A stretch of 51,378 nucleotides of DNA, taken from a virus. This document shows positions 43,501 through 51,320 of this stretch, piece after piece. The DNA is taken from the IMG/VR virus record IMGVR_UViG_3300011013_000017, positions 1 through 51,378 of that record; one strand, 5' to 3'. The notes beneath the pieces were generated by a model. The model was not told the DNA's origin. It did no database searches and worked only from the letters and a program-made list of their open reading frames with translations. Numbering within the stretch: position 1 is the stretch's first letter; every line of letters starts with the position of its first letter. A program made the position numbers and the translations under genes.

Positions 43501-43863
43501 TTTATTATTTATAACAAAAACTATTTCATTGGTTAACTCAAGCCCAGTTAAATCAGATAATCTTTCCCAACTGTCTGTATTTTTATCATAACAATAAAAA
43601 TCTTCAGAATAATTGGAACTTCCAACTGCCCTTCCCCCACCTACATAGACTTTTTCATTTATAATAAACGCAATGAGATTTTGTCTTCCATTGCCAGGAT
43701 AATCCTTTTTTCTGCCATGGGTTGTAATTCTTAAAGAATCATTATTTCCCAATAAACATGCCCTATCTCCAGATAATATTTTCGTTAATTTATTTACATT
43801 ATCTGAAGAATAAGAGGCGAATGGATGAACTGAATATTCTGCGTTTTTAATATAATTTGGCAT
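40597..43863 (-). CDS. Kelch-propeller tail fibre
   Basis: 1088 residues. Starts with a docking-type N-terminus (YSVHPFASYSSDNVNKLTKILSG). Residues about 55-620 contain 12 Kelch repeats of the form NPR..a..f.i..k.YVGlG......Y..DFY.YdP.t..W....dFPG, enough for two six-bladed propellers. After them comes a segment homologous to 43904-45925 (GIVDNAVIQIENNVLI ... YYYLTLFYEWV), then a DLWERNNSIWKCI turn and a unique C-terminal beta domain (GCQWTYGHGLNLSSG ... VSRINWSLLKA). So it looks like the neighbouring fibre type with a Kelch block inserted near its N-terminus. Kelch propellers often bind sugars. Confidence 0.85.
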   Translation of the reverse strand: MPNYIKNAEYSVHPFASYSSDNVNKLTKILSGDRACLLGNNDSLRITTHGRKKDYPGNGRQNLIAFIINEKVYVGGGRAVGSSNYSEDFYCYDKNTDSWERLSDLTGLELTNEIVFVINNKAYVSSNSSTSNFYSYNPSTDTWSPKSDCPITPRFYFAINGKGYVGDSFSRNFYSYDPSTDTWTQKSNVPDSMLSYPTSFAIGQKGYVGGGTDLNLNYMQNFYSYDPFTDTWTQIADFPTASRAQGIAFNYGNYAYVGTGFNKDPNTNEILTYGDFYFYDPNLDSWGYSKALNIPKRVEAFVCSNGTDVYFGGGGYSSHEYNDFYSFQGISVQPSFEFTPPPRNNAVSFKIGDKVYVGLGSDGSTYYSDFYTYNFSLGKWERIADFPGNPRTGSIAFVINGEAYVGLGSNRSTYYGDFYKYDQNTNSWTFVTNFPGNPRSFAVCSTIDNKAYICGGVGSSNTYYNDFYEYDPSINSWTQLPDFPGNPRSKAISFSSNYLHLFYMGLGESQGSGYNDLYSYNINSQTWGQRRDFPGTSIKTAISISDGETAYVCSGDPISSDIYSYDILGDMWEYLGSYPELDRKNAIGFSIGNINFIGLGEDNGQQLKSDFYSFFSDKNVKKIKQGIGIVDNAVIQIENNVLIDLQDAESFYSQGTDPLNEDGYYYLTLFYEWVHSIDYPRAKIQIFKPSERYIFNNSQIDINKYLLLSVFKVIDHEIVDFYDYDPENINTKRHFTPKYIEIVDEIPVNESSADGKILLKKNSNNKIDLYVNTNGQYLPLDMAHLKPPEEAVDMNGQKLINLNQTPSNDGDAIAYKFYTDDNLASLSDKSAARDNLGLAESKRIFKSTPTPPYDVGDLWERNNSIWKCIRAKSQSESYNISDWQKLADLTSVNTSSDTSNVNGLESYKISNWALSSNNSLIDGAKIGGTIDGSIIGDTVDRSHISNPIIVVNGTSGCQWTYGHGLNLSSGSSCIIRTGYHKGGGWMTPQREVLTARAVVTSAYHNGSGSDYHVTWLLNVEVIEVGEIRSGSSQAQYEAWPPYESTQPVTEDVNGGDIFIKITVVAQPVAGGDSSGWVVSRINWSLLKA

Positions 43864-43903
43864 TGCTGTTGACGCTCCTTTTTTTAAGAATCTGCTAAAA
43901 TTT

Positions 43904-45925
43904 TTAAGATTTTGCTAAAAGTTGAAAATTAAGCCCAAACGCTCTAGATTTTTCTTCACCATTTGCAATATGTAGACTAAGAATATTTGTTCCATTATCA
44001 TAATAAATTGATAAAATTTCTATATTAGAATCATGGTAGCGGTCTGTACCATCCGGACGTTTTATATCATATACTCCCGCTGTTATTCGATAAATAAATG
44101 TTGGAAAATTATGTATTTTTATTATAATTCTCCAGGTTCCTCCTATTTTTTTCCCTTCATTAGTTCTAACTTCTCCGGTATATAAATAAAAATTTGACGA
44201 ACCATCAAAAAAACCAGACGTGTTGTCTACTTTTGTTTTAACCATATAAATTGGAGTTTCAAATGATAAAATATTCGTTGCATTTGAATCTGGTGTACTT
44301 CCGTCTTCCCATACCCAATCTACGTTATCAAATCGCACAAGTTCAGGGGTTTCAAGCTCTATACCAAGATTATTCCTAGCAGTTTCCGCATTCTCAACAT
44401 CTGATAAATTGTTACTTATTTGTAAAAAAGTGGTCTTCCTGTTGTTAGGTATATTATTTTCAAAATAATCCCTTGTCACCGCACTTTTGCCAGTTTGGGG
44501 ATCTGCTAAAGATCTAATTTCCTTCCCATTCATATTTAAATTTGAACCAGGAACACCTATTTTGTCTAATTTTAAAAATTTTTCAAAAAATGGAGTTGAT
44601 GTGTCATTATAACCTGGAATATAAATGATAAATCTATTTGTATGCGAATCACTAACGTTCTCCCCTCCCTTAACAAACATGACCGAATATGGCTCTGGGG
44701 TTACAAATTCCCATTGAGAAATGGATGAATTATATGTTGCAATATTATGACTATGACCTGCCCACGATCCAGTTGAAGCTGGCGAAGGTCCTACAAGATA
44801 TCGATCCCCATCAGAAGGCGTCAGAGGAGCACTATTTAAATCAAAATCAATAATTTCCTGTAACCATATATTATTTTCAACTATTTTTCTAAGAACCCAT
44901 GATCTATATACGGAATCGTTATTATCTGATGGTTCACCCAAATTTTTAATAACTTTTCCATTGAAATCATAATCTGATTCCGGCCCTGGGATTGAATTTA
45001 AATTTTTGGCATTTATCACTGTCCATGTCGCATCTCCAGATTCTTTATTAACACAGACAAAAACTTCTTTTGTGTTTTCATTCAGCCATAATGTCAATAA
45101 AGGATAAATATTATCGGAATGGTTTGGATCTCTATTTTCTATTATGGTCGTCTCAATTGATTTCCAAAGTGCATTTCCTTGACTATTGTCAAAACATACA
45201 TAAATATTTTGTCCTTGAGGTTGAACCCAAAACGTTCCGACTTCAAATTGATCATCATTTGTTGTTGGGGGATTATCTTCCACATGAACATTTGATAATG
45301 CATGCCATCTATTTACTAATCCGACATATAAACCCACAATATTATTATCGGGATCATCTACGATTATCAATCTGCCATTATATTTTGTTTGATCATATTG
45401 GGGGAGTTGATCAAAATATTCAATAAAAATTTTATTATATCTTCTCCCCACTTTAGGATTTTCTGTTGAATCCGGATCTATATCATAAGCATCAGTAATA
45501 TTTCCCCCAGAAACCTTTAAAACTTTTAAAATTAAAAAATGTACTGGTTCATACACAGATGAATGAATTATACAAAGTTTTGCCAGTTTTTGAGGATAAG
45601 CCAAAACATGTTCATAATAAATTGTAAGATAATATGTTCCGCCATGTGGAAATGGATATGATGTGCCATCAAATGAATATTGAGGATCTGATAAATTGGT
45701 TAATGTCAGAGGGTTTTCTAATTTAATTAAAACATTATCAATAATACATCTTCCAGGCTCTATAGTCGCATTGCCTGAATTATATTCTGTTTTTAAACTT
45801 TCTGGGCCTCCAAGAATGCAAGCCTCGCCTAAAGAAACAATTTCTTTTGTTCGATTTGTGATAGTTGAACTTCTTTCCTCATATGCCAATATTGAATAAT
45901 CAACTTGATTGGTTGTTAAGATCAT
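43904..45925 (-). CDS. Tail fibre protein with DUF2793-like segment
   Basis: 673 residues. N-terminal docking part (VDYSILAYEERSSTITNRTKEIVSLGEACILGG), then the segment shared with the Kelch fibre (IIDNVLIKLENPLTL ... GGTYYLTIYYEHV). Middle modules include VGTFWVQPQGQNIYVCFDNS and a repeat like it, MNGKEIRSLADPQTG-type fibre turns, and a DUF2793-like DGDRYLVGPSPASTGSWAGHSHNIATYN. C-terminal part is a beta domain (GGTWRIIIKIHNFPTF ... FGLNFQLLAKS). Fibre with receptor-binding tip. Confidence 0.82.
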   Translation of the reverse strand: MILTTNQVDYSILAYEERSSTITNRTKEIVSLGEACILGGPESLKTEYNSGNATIEPGRCIIDNVLIKLENPLTLTNLSDPQYSFDGTSYPFPHGGTYYLTIYYEHVLAYPQKLAKLCIIHSSVYEPVHFLILKVLKVSGGNITDAYDIDPDSTENPKVGRRYNKIFIEYFDQLPQYDQTKYNGRLIIVDDPDNNIVGLYVGLVNRWHALSNVHVEDNPPTTNDDQFEVGTFWVQPQGQNIYVCFDNSQGNALWKSIETTIIENRDPNHSDNIYPLLTLWLNENTKEVFVCVNKESGDATWTVINAKNLNSIPGPESDYDFNGKVIKNLGEPSDNNDSVYRSWVLRKIVENNIWLQEIIDFDLNSAPLTPSDGDRYLVGPSPASTGSWAGHSHNIATYNSSISQWEFVTPEPYSVMFVKGGENVSDSHTNRFIIYIPGYNDTSTPFFEKFLKLDKIGVPGSNLNMNGKEIRSLADPQTGKSAVTRDYFENNIPNNRKTTFLQISNNLSDVENAETARNNLGIELETPELVRFDNVDWVWEDGSTPDSNATNILSFETPIYMVKTKVDNTSGFFDGSSNFYLYTGEVRTNEGKKIGGTWRIIIKIHNFPTFIYRITAGVYDIKRPDGTDRYHDSNIEILSIYYDNGTNILSLHIANGEEKSRAFGLNFQLLAKS

Positions 45926-45928
45926 TTT

Positions 45929-46432
45929 TTAATTTCCTTTTAAAAAATCTTTTATGGTTTGGATATAATTTTTAAAATCATAAATTTCCAAAACTTTCCA
46001 ACCATCAGCTTTCAAAAGATTTAAATTTCTTTCAAAAAAATTTCTCGATGCATTATGAAAAATTGCTTTGGGAAAATTGATAATTATTTTCTTATATTTA
46101 TCTGCAAAGTCTGCTGTGTATTCATAAACTAAAAGATGTGTTTTTTGTTTTACAATATTTACATTTTTTTCAATATTGGGCAAAATAGTTTTAATCTTAT
46201 TTAAAATTTCATCTTCAATATTTTTAGCAATAGATTTTGTTTCTTTTGTTTCTGTTTCCGTATCTGTTTTTTCTTTTTTATAATTTTTTCTTGAAACTCC
46301 TAATTTGGCATCTGGATATTTTTCTTTATATTCATCTATTGTCATATCATGTTCTTTTTTTAAATGAGTTGGTGTAATCATTTTAAAATGCTTGCCACAA
46401 ACTTGACATGTCACGAATTCTTCCATTTTCAA
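45929..46432 (-). CDS. MucR/Ros-type zinc-finger protein with nuclease-like C-terminus
   Basis: 167 residues. Residues 8-40 have CxxC...HLKKxH ([34 protein letters not shown]), the zinc-finger pattern seen in many phage homing-endonuclease-associated proteins. A variable linker follows. The C-terminus [30 protein letters not shown] has the look of a Vsr/PD-(D/E)XK-type fold (R..F...N...L...GWKVL.I). The recurrent leader motif is just upstream. Could be a mobile free-standing endonuclease or a DNA-binding regulator; not decidable here. Confidence 0.55.
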   Translation of the reverse strand: MKMEEFVTCQVCGKHFKMITPTHLKKEHDMTIDEYKEKYPDAKLGVSRKNYKKEKTDTETETKETKSIAKNIEDEILNKIKTILPNIEKNVNIVKQKTHLLVYEYTADFADKYKKIIINFPKAIFHNASRNFFERNLNLLKADGWKVLEIYDFKNYIQTIKDFLKGN

Positions 46433-46450
46433 TTCCTTTCATTTCGTTGA

Positions 46451-46470
46451 TTTTATTATTTGTTAAATTT
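46451..46470 (-). promoter_or_regulatory. Recurrent leader motif
   Basis: Coding-strand AAATTTAACAAATAATAAAA, 19 bases before the zinc-finger gene, matching the sheath-leader copies. Confidence 0.5.
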
Positions 46471-46496
46471 TTTCATAATATTCTCCATAGATAGAG

Positions 46497-46543
46497 AAAA
46501 AGTGCTAACAAGAACCTTTTAAAAGATTCCTGTTAGCACTTTT
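46497..46543 (-). terminator. Terminator between capsid and zinc-finger genes (first hairpin)
   Basis: AAAAGTGCTAACA pairs with TGTTAGCACTTTT (13 bp) around an 18-20 base partly self-paired loop. T-runs flank both sides, so it is probably bidirectional. Confidence 0.85.
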
Positions 46544-46613
46544 ATTTTTATCAGTATTTTTTTAAGTGGTCAAGACCAAAAAAACAAATTTTTCTAACAG
46601 ACCTACAGATTTT

Positions 46614-46638
46614 AAGGGAGTCTAAAATAGACTCCCTT
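46614..46638 (-). terminator. Hairpin directly after the major capsid gene
   Basis: AAGGGAGTCTA pairs with TAGACTCCCTT across an AAA loop, 15 bases after the capsid stop. The better U-tract is on the plus strand, so on the minus strand it may serve as an RNA 3'-end stabiliser more than as the main terminator. The 220-base gap (46433-46652) holds two hairpins and the leader motif but no gene. Confidence 0.75.
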
Positions 46639-46652
46639 TTTATTTAAATCTA

Positions 46653-48101
46653 TTAAGTAATATTCAGAACAGACACACCATTAGCCCGAGCAAACGAAGT
46701 TGCATAACGGGATAGAATAGTGATACTCGGAATTGCCCCAAGGGGATAAGGAGACAGAATAGCGGGAACGTAAGGCGCATAGAAATAAACAGCTTTGACT
46801 GCTTCTACGGGCTTATAAATAATCGGCATCTGACCCTGCGGAACAACAGAAGAAACCAAAACTTTCCATTTTCCACTGGCAACAGTCGCAGACCGATAAC
46901 CAAGATCGCCGCCCATTTCTGCACTTCCATTATAAGAGAAGGTATTAAGATCCTCAAGTATAGCCGCATCCAGAGGATTGGCAAGGATCGTATTTCCTTC
47001 CCCAATATTGATATCATTATAGATCTGAGCCCCAAGGGTATTCAGAACTGTAATGATATTTTCATGCCAATACTTTGTGCCCCAAACATAAGTTGACGGG
47101 GGAGTCTTGGAGAAAGCGTCCTGATGAGTTGTCGGGTTAAGGGTAGAGTTGCCGATAATTAGATTATTAATAATTTCCCTGTCCGTATCAAGGGCAATCT
47201 GTTGAGCAATGATATTTACAATTTCTGCCTGAACAGAAACATCGAACAAGGCCTTCATATCCTGTTCCATCTGAATTGACCATTGCGCTGAGATCTCCCG
47301 ATCCTTGGCATAGAGCCGGATTTTATCATTGGTAAAAACGGCTTTCGGATTAATTTTATTTTCTTCCAAAGAACAAGTAACTTCATAGCGAATCTTAATA
47401 ACGTGGCCATCCGTAGAAGAAATATCTACGGTGCCATTAAGATAATCCACCTTACCAGAAATAACATCAGTCGTAGTCGGATCCAACGTTACACTCGCGC
47501 TAAAATGACCTTCAACTGCCGGTCGAATAGCAACATCAACATAATTTGCACCATCTGCACTTACGCCTGTGATAACAAAATCCCTTTCCAGATGGGACTG
47601 ATCAGAAGTTAAACCAATCGTGCCGAGAACATCAAAAGCAGTCGAGGGAACATCCATAGTAGCAGAAACAGGAGTTCCAATGCTCGGACCGCCAGAAATG
47701 TCAGTATTAACAGCCGGAGCAGCATACTGAGTCGCCGAACCATTCTTCTGGAATTTAATCCGAAGGAAAGGCTTAATAACTTCGGGAGCGTCAATGGGCT
47801 CAACAGTTACAGCTTCCCTCGCAACCAGACTGGGATAAAATACCCTAAGAACGGGGAGAGAAAGAGTTTCATACGGATTAATCTGATACATAGAATTTTC
47901 TAATAAATTAATACGGGTGTTTTCTGCCAAAAGCTTAAAAGCATCTGCATCTTCCTGGCTTAAACCCTCAGACAACCCTTCTACATAAATATTAAAACCT
48001 TCATCATTTGCGAGCAAGGGACGAAGATTCCCCGGCCGACTCGGGTCAATACCACTTAACTTTTTGGTGGTCATATATGCTTCTTGAAGTAAATGTTTCA
48101 T
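46653..48101 (-). CDS. Major capsid protein, gp23-like
   Basis: 482 residues with AGGAGG before the ATG. The HK97-type capsid pattern of T4 gp23 is visible: FYPSLVAREAVTVEPIDAPEVI near residue 90, EQDMKALFDVSVQAEIVNIIAQQI..D.D.EII..L helix, and the C-terminal VYFYAPYVPAILSPYPLGAIPSITILSRYATSFARANG. The first about 60-68 residues form a helical delta region containing LLAE (57-60) and NLLE (65-68), candidate prohead-protease sites at the position where T4 gp23 is cut. Distinctly higher G+C than its neighbours. Next to the protease gene cluster. Confidence 0.93.
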   Translation of the reverse strand: MKHLLQEAYMTTKKLSGIDPSRPGNLRPLLANDEGFNIYVEGLSEGLSQEDADAFKLLAENTRINLLENSMYQINPYETLSLPVLRVFYPSLVAREAVTVEPIDAPEVIKPFLRIKFQKNGSATQYAAPAVNTDISGGPSIGTPVSATMDVPSTAFDVLGTIGLTSDQSHLERDFVITGVSADGANYVDVAIRPAVEGHFSASVTLDPTTTDVISGKVDYLNGTVDISSTDGHVIKIRYEVTCSLEENKINPKAVFTNDKIRLYAKDREISAQWSIQMEQDMKALFDVSVQAEIVNIIAQQIALDTDREIINNLIIGNSTLNPTTHQDAFSKTPPSTYVWGTKYWHENIITVLNTLGAQIYNDINIGEGNTILANPLDAAILEDLNTFSYNGSAEMGGDLGYRSATVASGKWKVLVSSVVPQGQMPIIYKPVEAVKAVYFYAPYVPAILSPYPLGAIPSITILSRYATSFARANGVSVLNIT

Positions 48102-48161
48102 TTTTTAATTCCTCCTAAATTGATTATTTTTATTAATTAAATATATGTTTAAGAAACAATC

Positions 48162-48563
48162 TCAAACAATTTTAAACTGTGTTTTTAATTCATTTATCTC
48201 ATGATTTAATTTTTGTATTGAAAGATCATTTAAAACTTTTAAAGTTATTTTAATATCGTTTCTTTGTTCTTTTGTTAATTTTTTTTCAGATAAAATTTTT
48301 TCGATTAAATCTATAAGTTCTTTTTCCTTTTTTCTCTTTTCATATTTCTTAACCAATGAATCAAATGTTTTTTTATTTTCTTTTATTGCATCTTTGATTT
48401 CATTTAATTTTTCTATAAAAGAATTTTTAAACTCAACTATTTTCTTATTTCTTTTTATTATATAAGGTTCGAGAATATCGATAACCTTATTTGCAAAAAC
48501 TAATTTTTCTTCTTTTAAATCTTCATCTGTTTTTATTTCTCTAATCTTGTTTATTCTTATCAT
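48162..48563 (-). CDS. Charged coiled-coil protein, candidate scaffold/core protein
   Basis: 133 residues, almost entirely Lys/Glu/Ile/Leu helix (IRINKIREIKTDEDLKEEKLVF ... LNHEINELKTQFKIV). It lies directly before the capsid gene in transcription order, where T4 has the gp22 scaffold. Overlaps the next upstream gene by 23 bases, indicating coupled translation. Scaffold or core function is inferred from position and composition alone. Confidence 0.6.
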   Translation of the reverse strand: MIRINKIREIKTDEDLKEEKLVFANKVIDILEPYIIKRNKKIVEFKNSFIEKLNEIKDAIKENKKTFDSLVKKYEKRKKEKELIDLIEKILSEKKLTKEQRNDIKITLKVLNDLSIQKLNHEINELKTQFKIV

Positions 48564-48819
48564 TATTGAGATTCCCTATCTTTGTAAATAATTCAGATTT
48601 CTTTATAAAAATTTCGTTTTCTATTTTTTTGATTTTATCATTTAACTTTTGTTTATATTCTTCTGTTTTATTTAACTTAGAAGACAATATTTTAATTTCT
48701 TTTTTTATTTCATTTATTTCTTTTTCAACTTCATCTTTATTCAATAATTGATTTGATTTAAAATTTAATAAATAAATCGCTGTTTCTATAATTTCATCAA
48801 CTCTTTCATCAAAATTCAT
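48541..48819 (-). CDS. Small charged coiled-coil protein
   Basis: 92 residues, highly helical with heptad-like Leu/Ile/Lys/Glu spacing (EKEINEIKKEIKILSSKLNKTEEYKQKLNDKIKKIENEIF). Forms a coupled pair with 48162-48563 between protease and capsid genes. Candidate prohead core component by position. Confidence 0.6.
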   Translation of the reverse strand: MNFDERVDEIIETAIYLLNFKSNQLLNKDEVEKEINEIKKEIKILSSKLNKTEEYKQKLNDKIKKIENEIFIKKSELFTKIGNLNNDKNKQD

Positions 48820-48895
48820 AAAATAATTCCCATTATATTTATTTTTTGTTATGAATTTATAATATCACTATATACTTATGTTTTACTTAAATAAA

Positions 48896-48931
48896 AAAAT
48901 CCAGGATTTTATATTAAAAATCCTGGATTTT
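48896..48931 (-). terminator. Terminator after the head membrane-protein pair
   Basis: AAAATCCAGGATTTT pairs with AAAATCCTGGATTTT (15 bp, 6-base loop), followed on the minus strand by a long T-rich tract. It lies about 24 bases past the 255-residue gene. It would split the protease/membrane-protein unit from the scaffold/capsid unit. Confidence 0.9.
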
Positions 48932-48954
48932 TGAATAAATATTTATTTGAACAA

Positions 48955-49722
48955 TTATTTAGCTTCTTTTGTAGCTTTTCTCGCCGCTGCAAATAAAGAG
49001 CCCCAATATGATATTAGAAGTGCAATAAACATAACCAACCCTAAACCACCAACTGCTGCCCCGGTTCCACCCTCGCCATAAAGCGAACCAGCAAGAAAAG
49101 TGGCAGATAAAACCATGCCTTTAAACAACAAATCAAGAATTTTATAACTATTAATCGGTCTTGATTTAGAAACAAGTTTACTAAGTTTTTTTTCCATTTC
49201 GGCGTATACTTTACTCACTGGTATATTTCTTTTTTTTACTTTTAAATAAACATAAAATGCTAACAAAAGAGATAATGGGAGTATGGTAATAGAAGGAAAA
49301 GGTTCATATTTAAATATCATTTTTTGTATATTCAAAAGAATGCTAAGATAAGTTTTTTCCCCATTCTTAGGATCAATTTTCCGCGCTACCATTATGGATT
49401 TTTTCTTGAGTTCTTTATTGCTCGGTATTTTATTCTCATATTTTTTTACGATTGATTCAATTCTTTTTAAATCGGATTTATCTTTGGGCATAAGCCGATT
49501 AATAATCGCTTTAAATTGTTGAGGAGTTTTAATTTGTTCAATATGGAAAGCGTTTTTGATACTATCCATCCAATCTTCATTTAATAAAAATACATCAGAT
49601 TTAATTAAATCTAATGCCTCAGAAATGACCCAATCCAGATTTATGTTTGAATTATTTAAATTAATTTCTTCTAAACCTCGGAGTTTATATAATTTATATA
49701 ATTTTTCTGATAGGTATGTCAT
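48955..49722 (-). CDS. Membrane protein with targeting-like N-terminus, predicted prohead-protease substrate
   Basis: 255 residues. Starts MTYLSEKLYKLYKLRGLEE and continues SNINLDWVISEALDLIKSDVFLLNE, with an LxE site LNE at 47-49, then WMDSIKNAFHIEQIKTP. Closely parallels 49754-50500 over the first 120 residues. Membrane segments follow at about 140-160 (ITILPLSLLLAFYVYL) and two Gly/Ala-rich ones near the C-terminus (GMVLSATFLAGSLYGEGG; GGLGLVMFIALLISYWG). Placed right after the prohead protease. Probably packaged in the head; function unknown. Confidence 0.72.
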   Translation of the reverse strand: MTYLSEKLYKLYKLRGLEEINLNNSNINLDWVISEALDLIKSDVFLLNEDWMDSIKNAFHIEQIKTPQQFKAIINRLMPKDKSDLKRIESIVKKYENKIPSNKELKKKSIMVARKIDPKNGEKTYLSILLNIQKMIFKYEPFPSITILPLSLLLAFYVYLKVKKRNIPVSKVYAEMEKKLSKLVSKSRPINSYKILDLLFKGMVLSATFLAGSLYGEGGTGAAVGGLGLVMFIALLISYWGSLFAAARKATKEAK

Positions 49723-49753
49723 TTTTTATCCGTTATTCTTTAAGAAATATAAT

Positions 49754-50500
49754 TTATTTTGAAGAAATGGCTTCTTTAAAAACACCAGCCCAAAACATTA
49801 ACGCCGCAATTATTAATAAAACTATCGTCGGAATAATAAGCCCAAGTGCTCCAAAACCAAAAGTAAAAATAAAAATTGTCCAAAAAATATAAAATACTGC
49901 ATTATGAAGTGCTATAGCTGTCCCCATTAATCCCGATTGAGCTCCAAATTTTATGTTAACTTCTTTTTTGACCCTAGAAAAAATTTTATTATAAATTTCA
50001 GAAGGGGGTACCCCCTTTTTACGAGCAATAATATAAACTAAAAAAGCTAGAATAATGGCAAGAGGGCTGCCGAGTGCGCCAAGAACAGTGGTTCCAATCC
50101 AGCCCACAATTCTGGAAAATGTAGATTTATAAAGACGTTCATCAAAATTATTATCCATTTTTTGTAACATCTCAAGGGTTTTTTTCCGAAGTTGGTCCTT
50201 TGTAGGAAGTCGGTTTCCATAAGTATTAACTAATTTTTTCATTCTTTCTAAATCTTTTTCATCCTTAATTTTAAATCCACTCACAACTTTCTTAACCTGA
50301 TTTGGATTTTTAATATTTCCAATATGAAAAGCACCTTTAAAGGTATCAATAAATCCTTCGTCTAATAAAGAAATATCATTATCAAAAAAATCCAATGCCT
50401 CAGAGACAATTGCATCTATATTAATATTTGAATTATTTTCAAAACCCGGAGAATTTTGAAATCCATACAATTCATATAATTTATCAGCTAGTGTCGTCAT
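49754..50500 (-). CDS. Membrane protein with MTTLADKL tag, predicted prohead-protease substrate
   Basis: 248 residues. The N-terminus MTTLADKLYELY is shared with 33294-33959 and the cut-off start at 34747. LDE at 46-48 is followed by GFIDTFKGAFHIGNIKNP, matching the paralogue (DWMDSIKNAFHIEQIKTP). Three or four membrane segments: about 130-157 (TTVLGALGSPLAIILAFLVYII) and two long ones near the end (FYIFWTIFIFTFGFGALGLIIPTIVLLIIAALMFWAG). Four head/host-recognition-locus proteins share this layout. Inferred ejected or head membrane protein. Confidence 0.72.
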   Translation of the reverse strand: MTTLADKLYELYGFQNSPGFENNSNINIDAIVSEALDFFDNDISLLDEGFIDTFKGAFHIGNIKNPNQVKKVVSGFKIKDEKDLERMKKLVNTYGNRLPTKDQLRKKTLEMLQKMDNNFDERLYKSTFSRIVGWIGTTVLGALGSPLAIILAFLVYIIARKKGVPPSEIYNKIFSRVKKEVNIKFGAQSGLMGTAIALHNAVFYIFWTIFIFTFGFGALGLIIPTIVLLIIAALMFWAGVFKEAISSK

Positions 50501-50514
50501 AATTTATCTCCTTT

Positions 50515-51222
50515 TTAAAACTGCTTTGAAATTTTAATTATTTTATGTTCTATTAATTTATCAAAATAATCAGCCAAAAAGCATTTGCCTCCGGCACAAA
50601 TAATATCGCCATGATCTTGAATTTGTTCCGACTCTAAAATCAAGGAAGAGTTTTTTGCCTTTTTATATTCTTTGTTTTCAAATCTAACACTTCCAAGATC
50701 AACAACTGCCCCAGAATGTGATGGTCTTGAGACACTATCGAAGCAAATAATTGTCAATGGAGGCATGACTTCATAATATCCATTTCTATTTCCCAATTCG
50801 CCCAAACCTCTCATGGAAAATCCAATTCCGGTTTTATCTAACAATAATCCATACAATTGTTTCCCATTCCATGTATTTAAAGTTTCCATTTCTGCCATCA
50901 ATTTATGGCCAGAAAACTCAAAATTTGTAATTAAATGAGATGCTCGTTTTAATAAAACAGTTGTTTGTCTCACAATATCAAAATTTTTATCTCCAGTTTT
51001 CAAAGGATGATCTAACTCATTATAAAGACATCTGTTATTTAATAAAGGTTCTAATTGTTTAACCCCTCCTTCTAAAACCGGTCTTGGATATTTTCTTTTA
51101 TTTTGATTTACCACGTCCACAGTTTGAACACAGGCTCTAAAAACGGCTTTGTCTCTTTTTGGATAATTTTTAACCATCTTTGGTTCTTGATAAACAGCCG
51201 ATTCATTTATGAAATACGACAT
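50515..51222 (-). CDS. Prohead core protease, gp21-like
   Basis: 235 residues. Matches the T4 gp21/S80-type prohead protease pattern: VNQNKRKYPRPVL, NELDHPLKTGD, VLLKRASHLIT, FSGHKLMAEMETLNTWNGKQL, then GIGFSMRGLGELG (probable Ser nucleophile in FSMRG) and FDSVSRPSHSGA. Likely catalytic His lies in ELDHP or ASHLI; the herpes-protease-like fold uses a Ser and His pair. In T4 this enzyme cuts scaffold, capsid and internal proteins after LxE or IxE during head maturation. First gene of the head unit in this window. Confidence 0.92.
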   Translation of the reverse strand: MSYFINESAVYQEPKMVKNYPKRDKAVFRACVQTVDVVNQNKRKYPRPVLEGGVKQLEPLLNNRCLYNELDHPLKTGDKNFDIVRQTTVLLKRASHLITNFEFSGHKLMAEMETLNTWNGKQLYGLLLDKTGIGFSMRGLGELGNRNGYYEVMPPLTIICFDSVSRPSHSGAVVDLGSVRFENKEYKKAKNSSLILESEQIQDHGDIICAGGKCFLADYFDKLIEHKIIKISKQF

Positions 51223-51261
51223 GATATATAATCCTTATTATACGGTTATATAATTTTTATT

Positions 51262-51301
51262 AAAAGAAGTTTTCATGAAAAGTATTTAAAAAACTTCTTT
51301 T
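51262..51301 (-). terminator. Hairpin in the leader of the prohead protease gene
   Basis: AAAAGAAGTTTT pairs with AAAACTTCTTTT around a 16-base loop. It could end the transcript of the gene lying upstream beyond the window, or act as a leader element, because a leader motif copy lies at its far side (51297-51320). The 156 bases from 51223 to the window end hold no gene. Confidence 0.6.
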
Positions 51302-51320
51302 ATATTTTGTTAATTTTTTA
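51297..51320 (-). promoter_or_regulatory. Recurrent leader motif far upstream of the protease gene
   Basis: Coding-strand TAAAAAATTAACAAAATATAAAAG, 75 bases before the ATG; unlike the other copies it is separated from the gene by a hairpin. Confidence 0.4.

Noticed and set aside
45070-45426. Plus-strand ORF of 118 codons
   Set aside because: Lies entirely antisense inside a clear fibre gene; composition is that of a shadow frame.
1881-51222. Alternative genetic code (reassigned TAG, TGA or TAA)
   Set aside because: All three stops occur in frame inside coding regions, but each also ends other genes at natural C-termini (TAG gp26-like, TGA 1881-2975, TAA most others). A global recoding does not fit.
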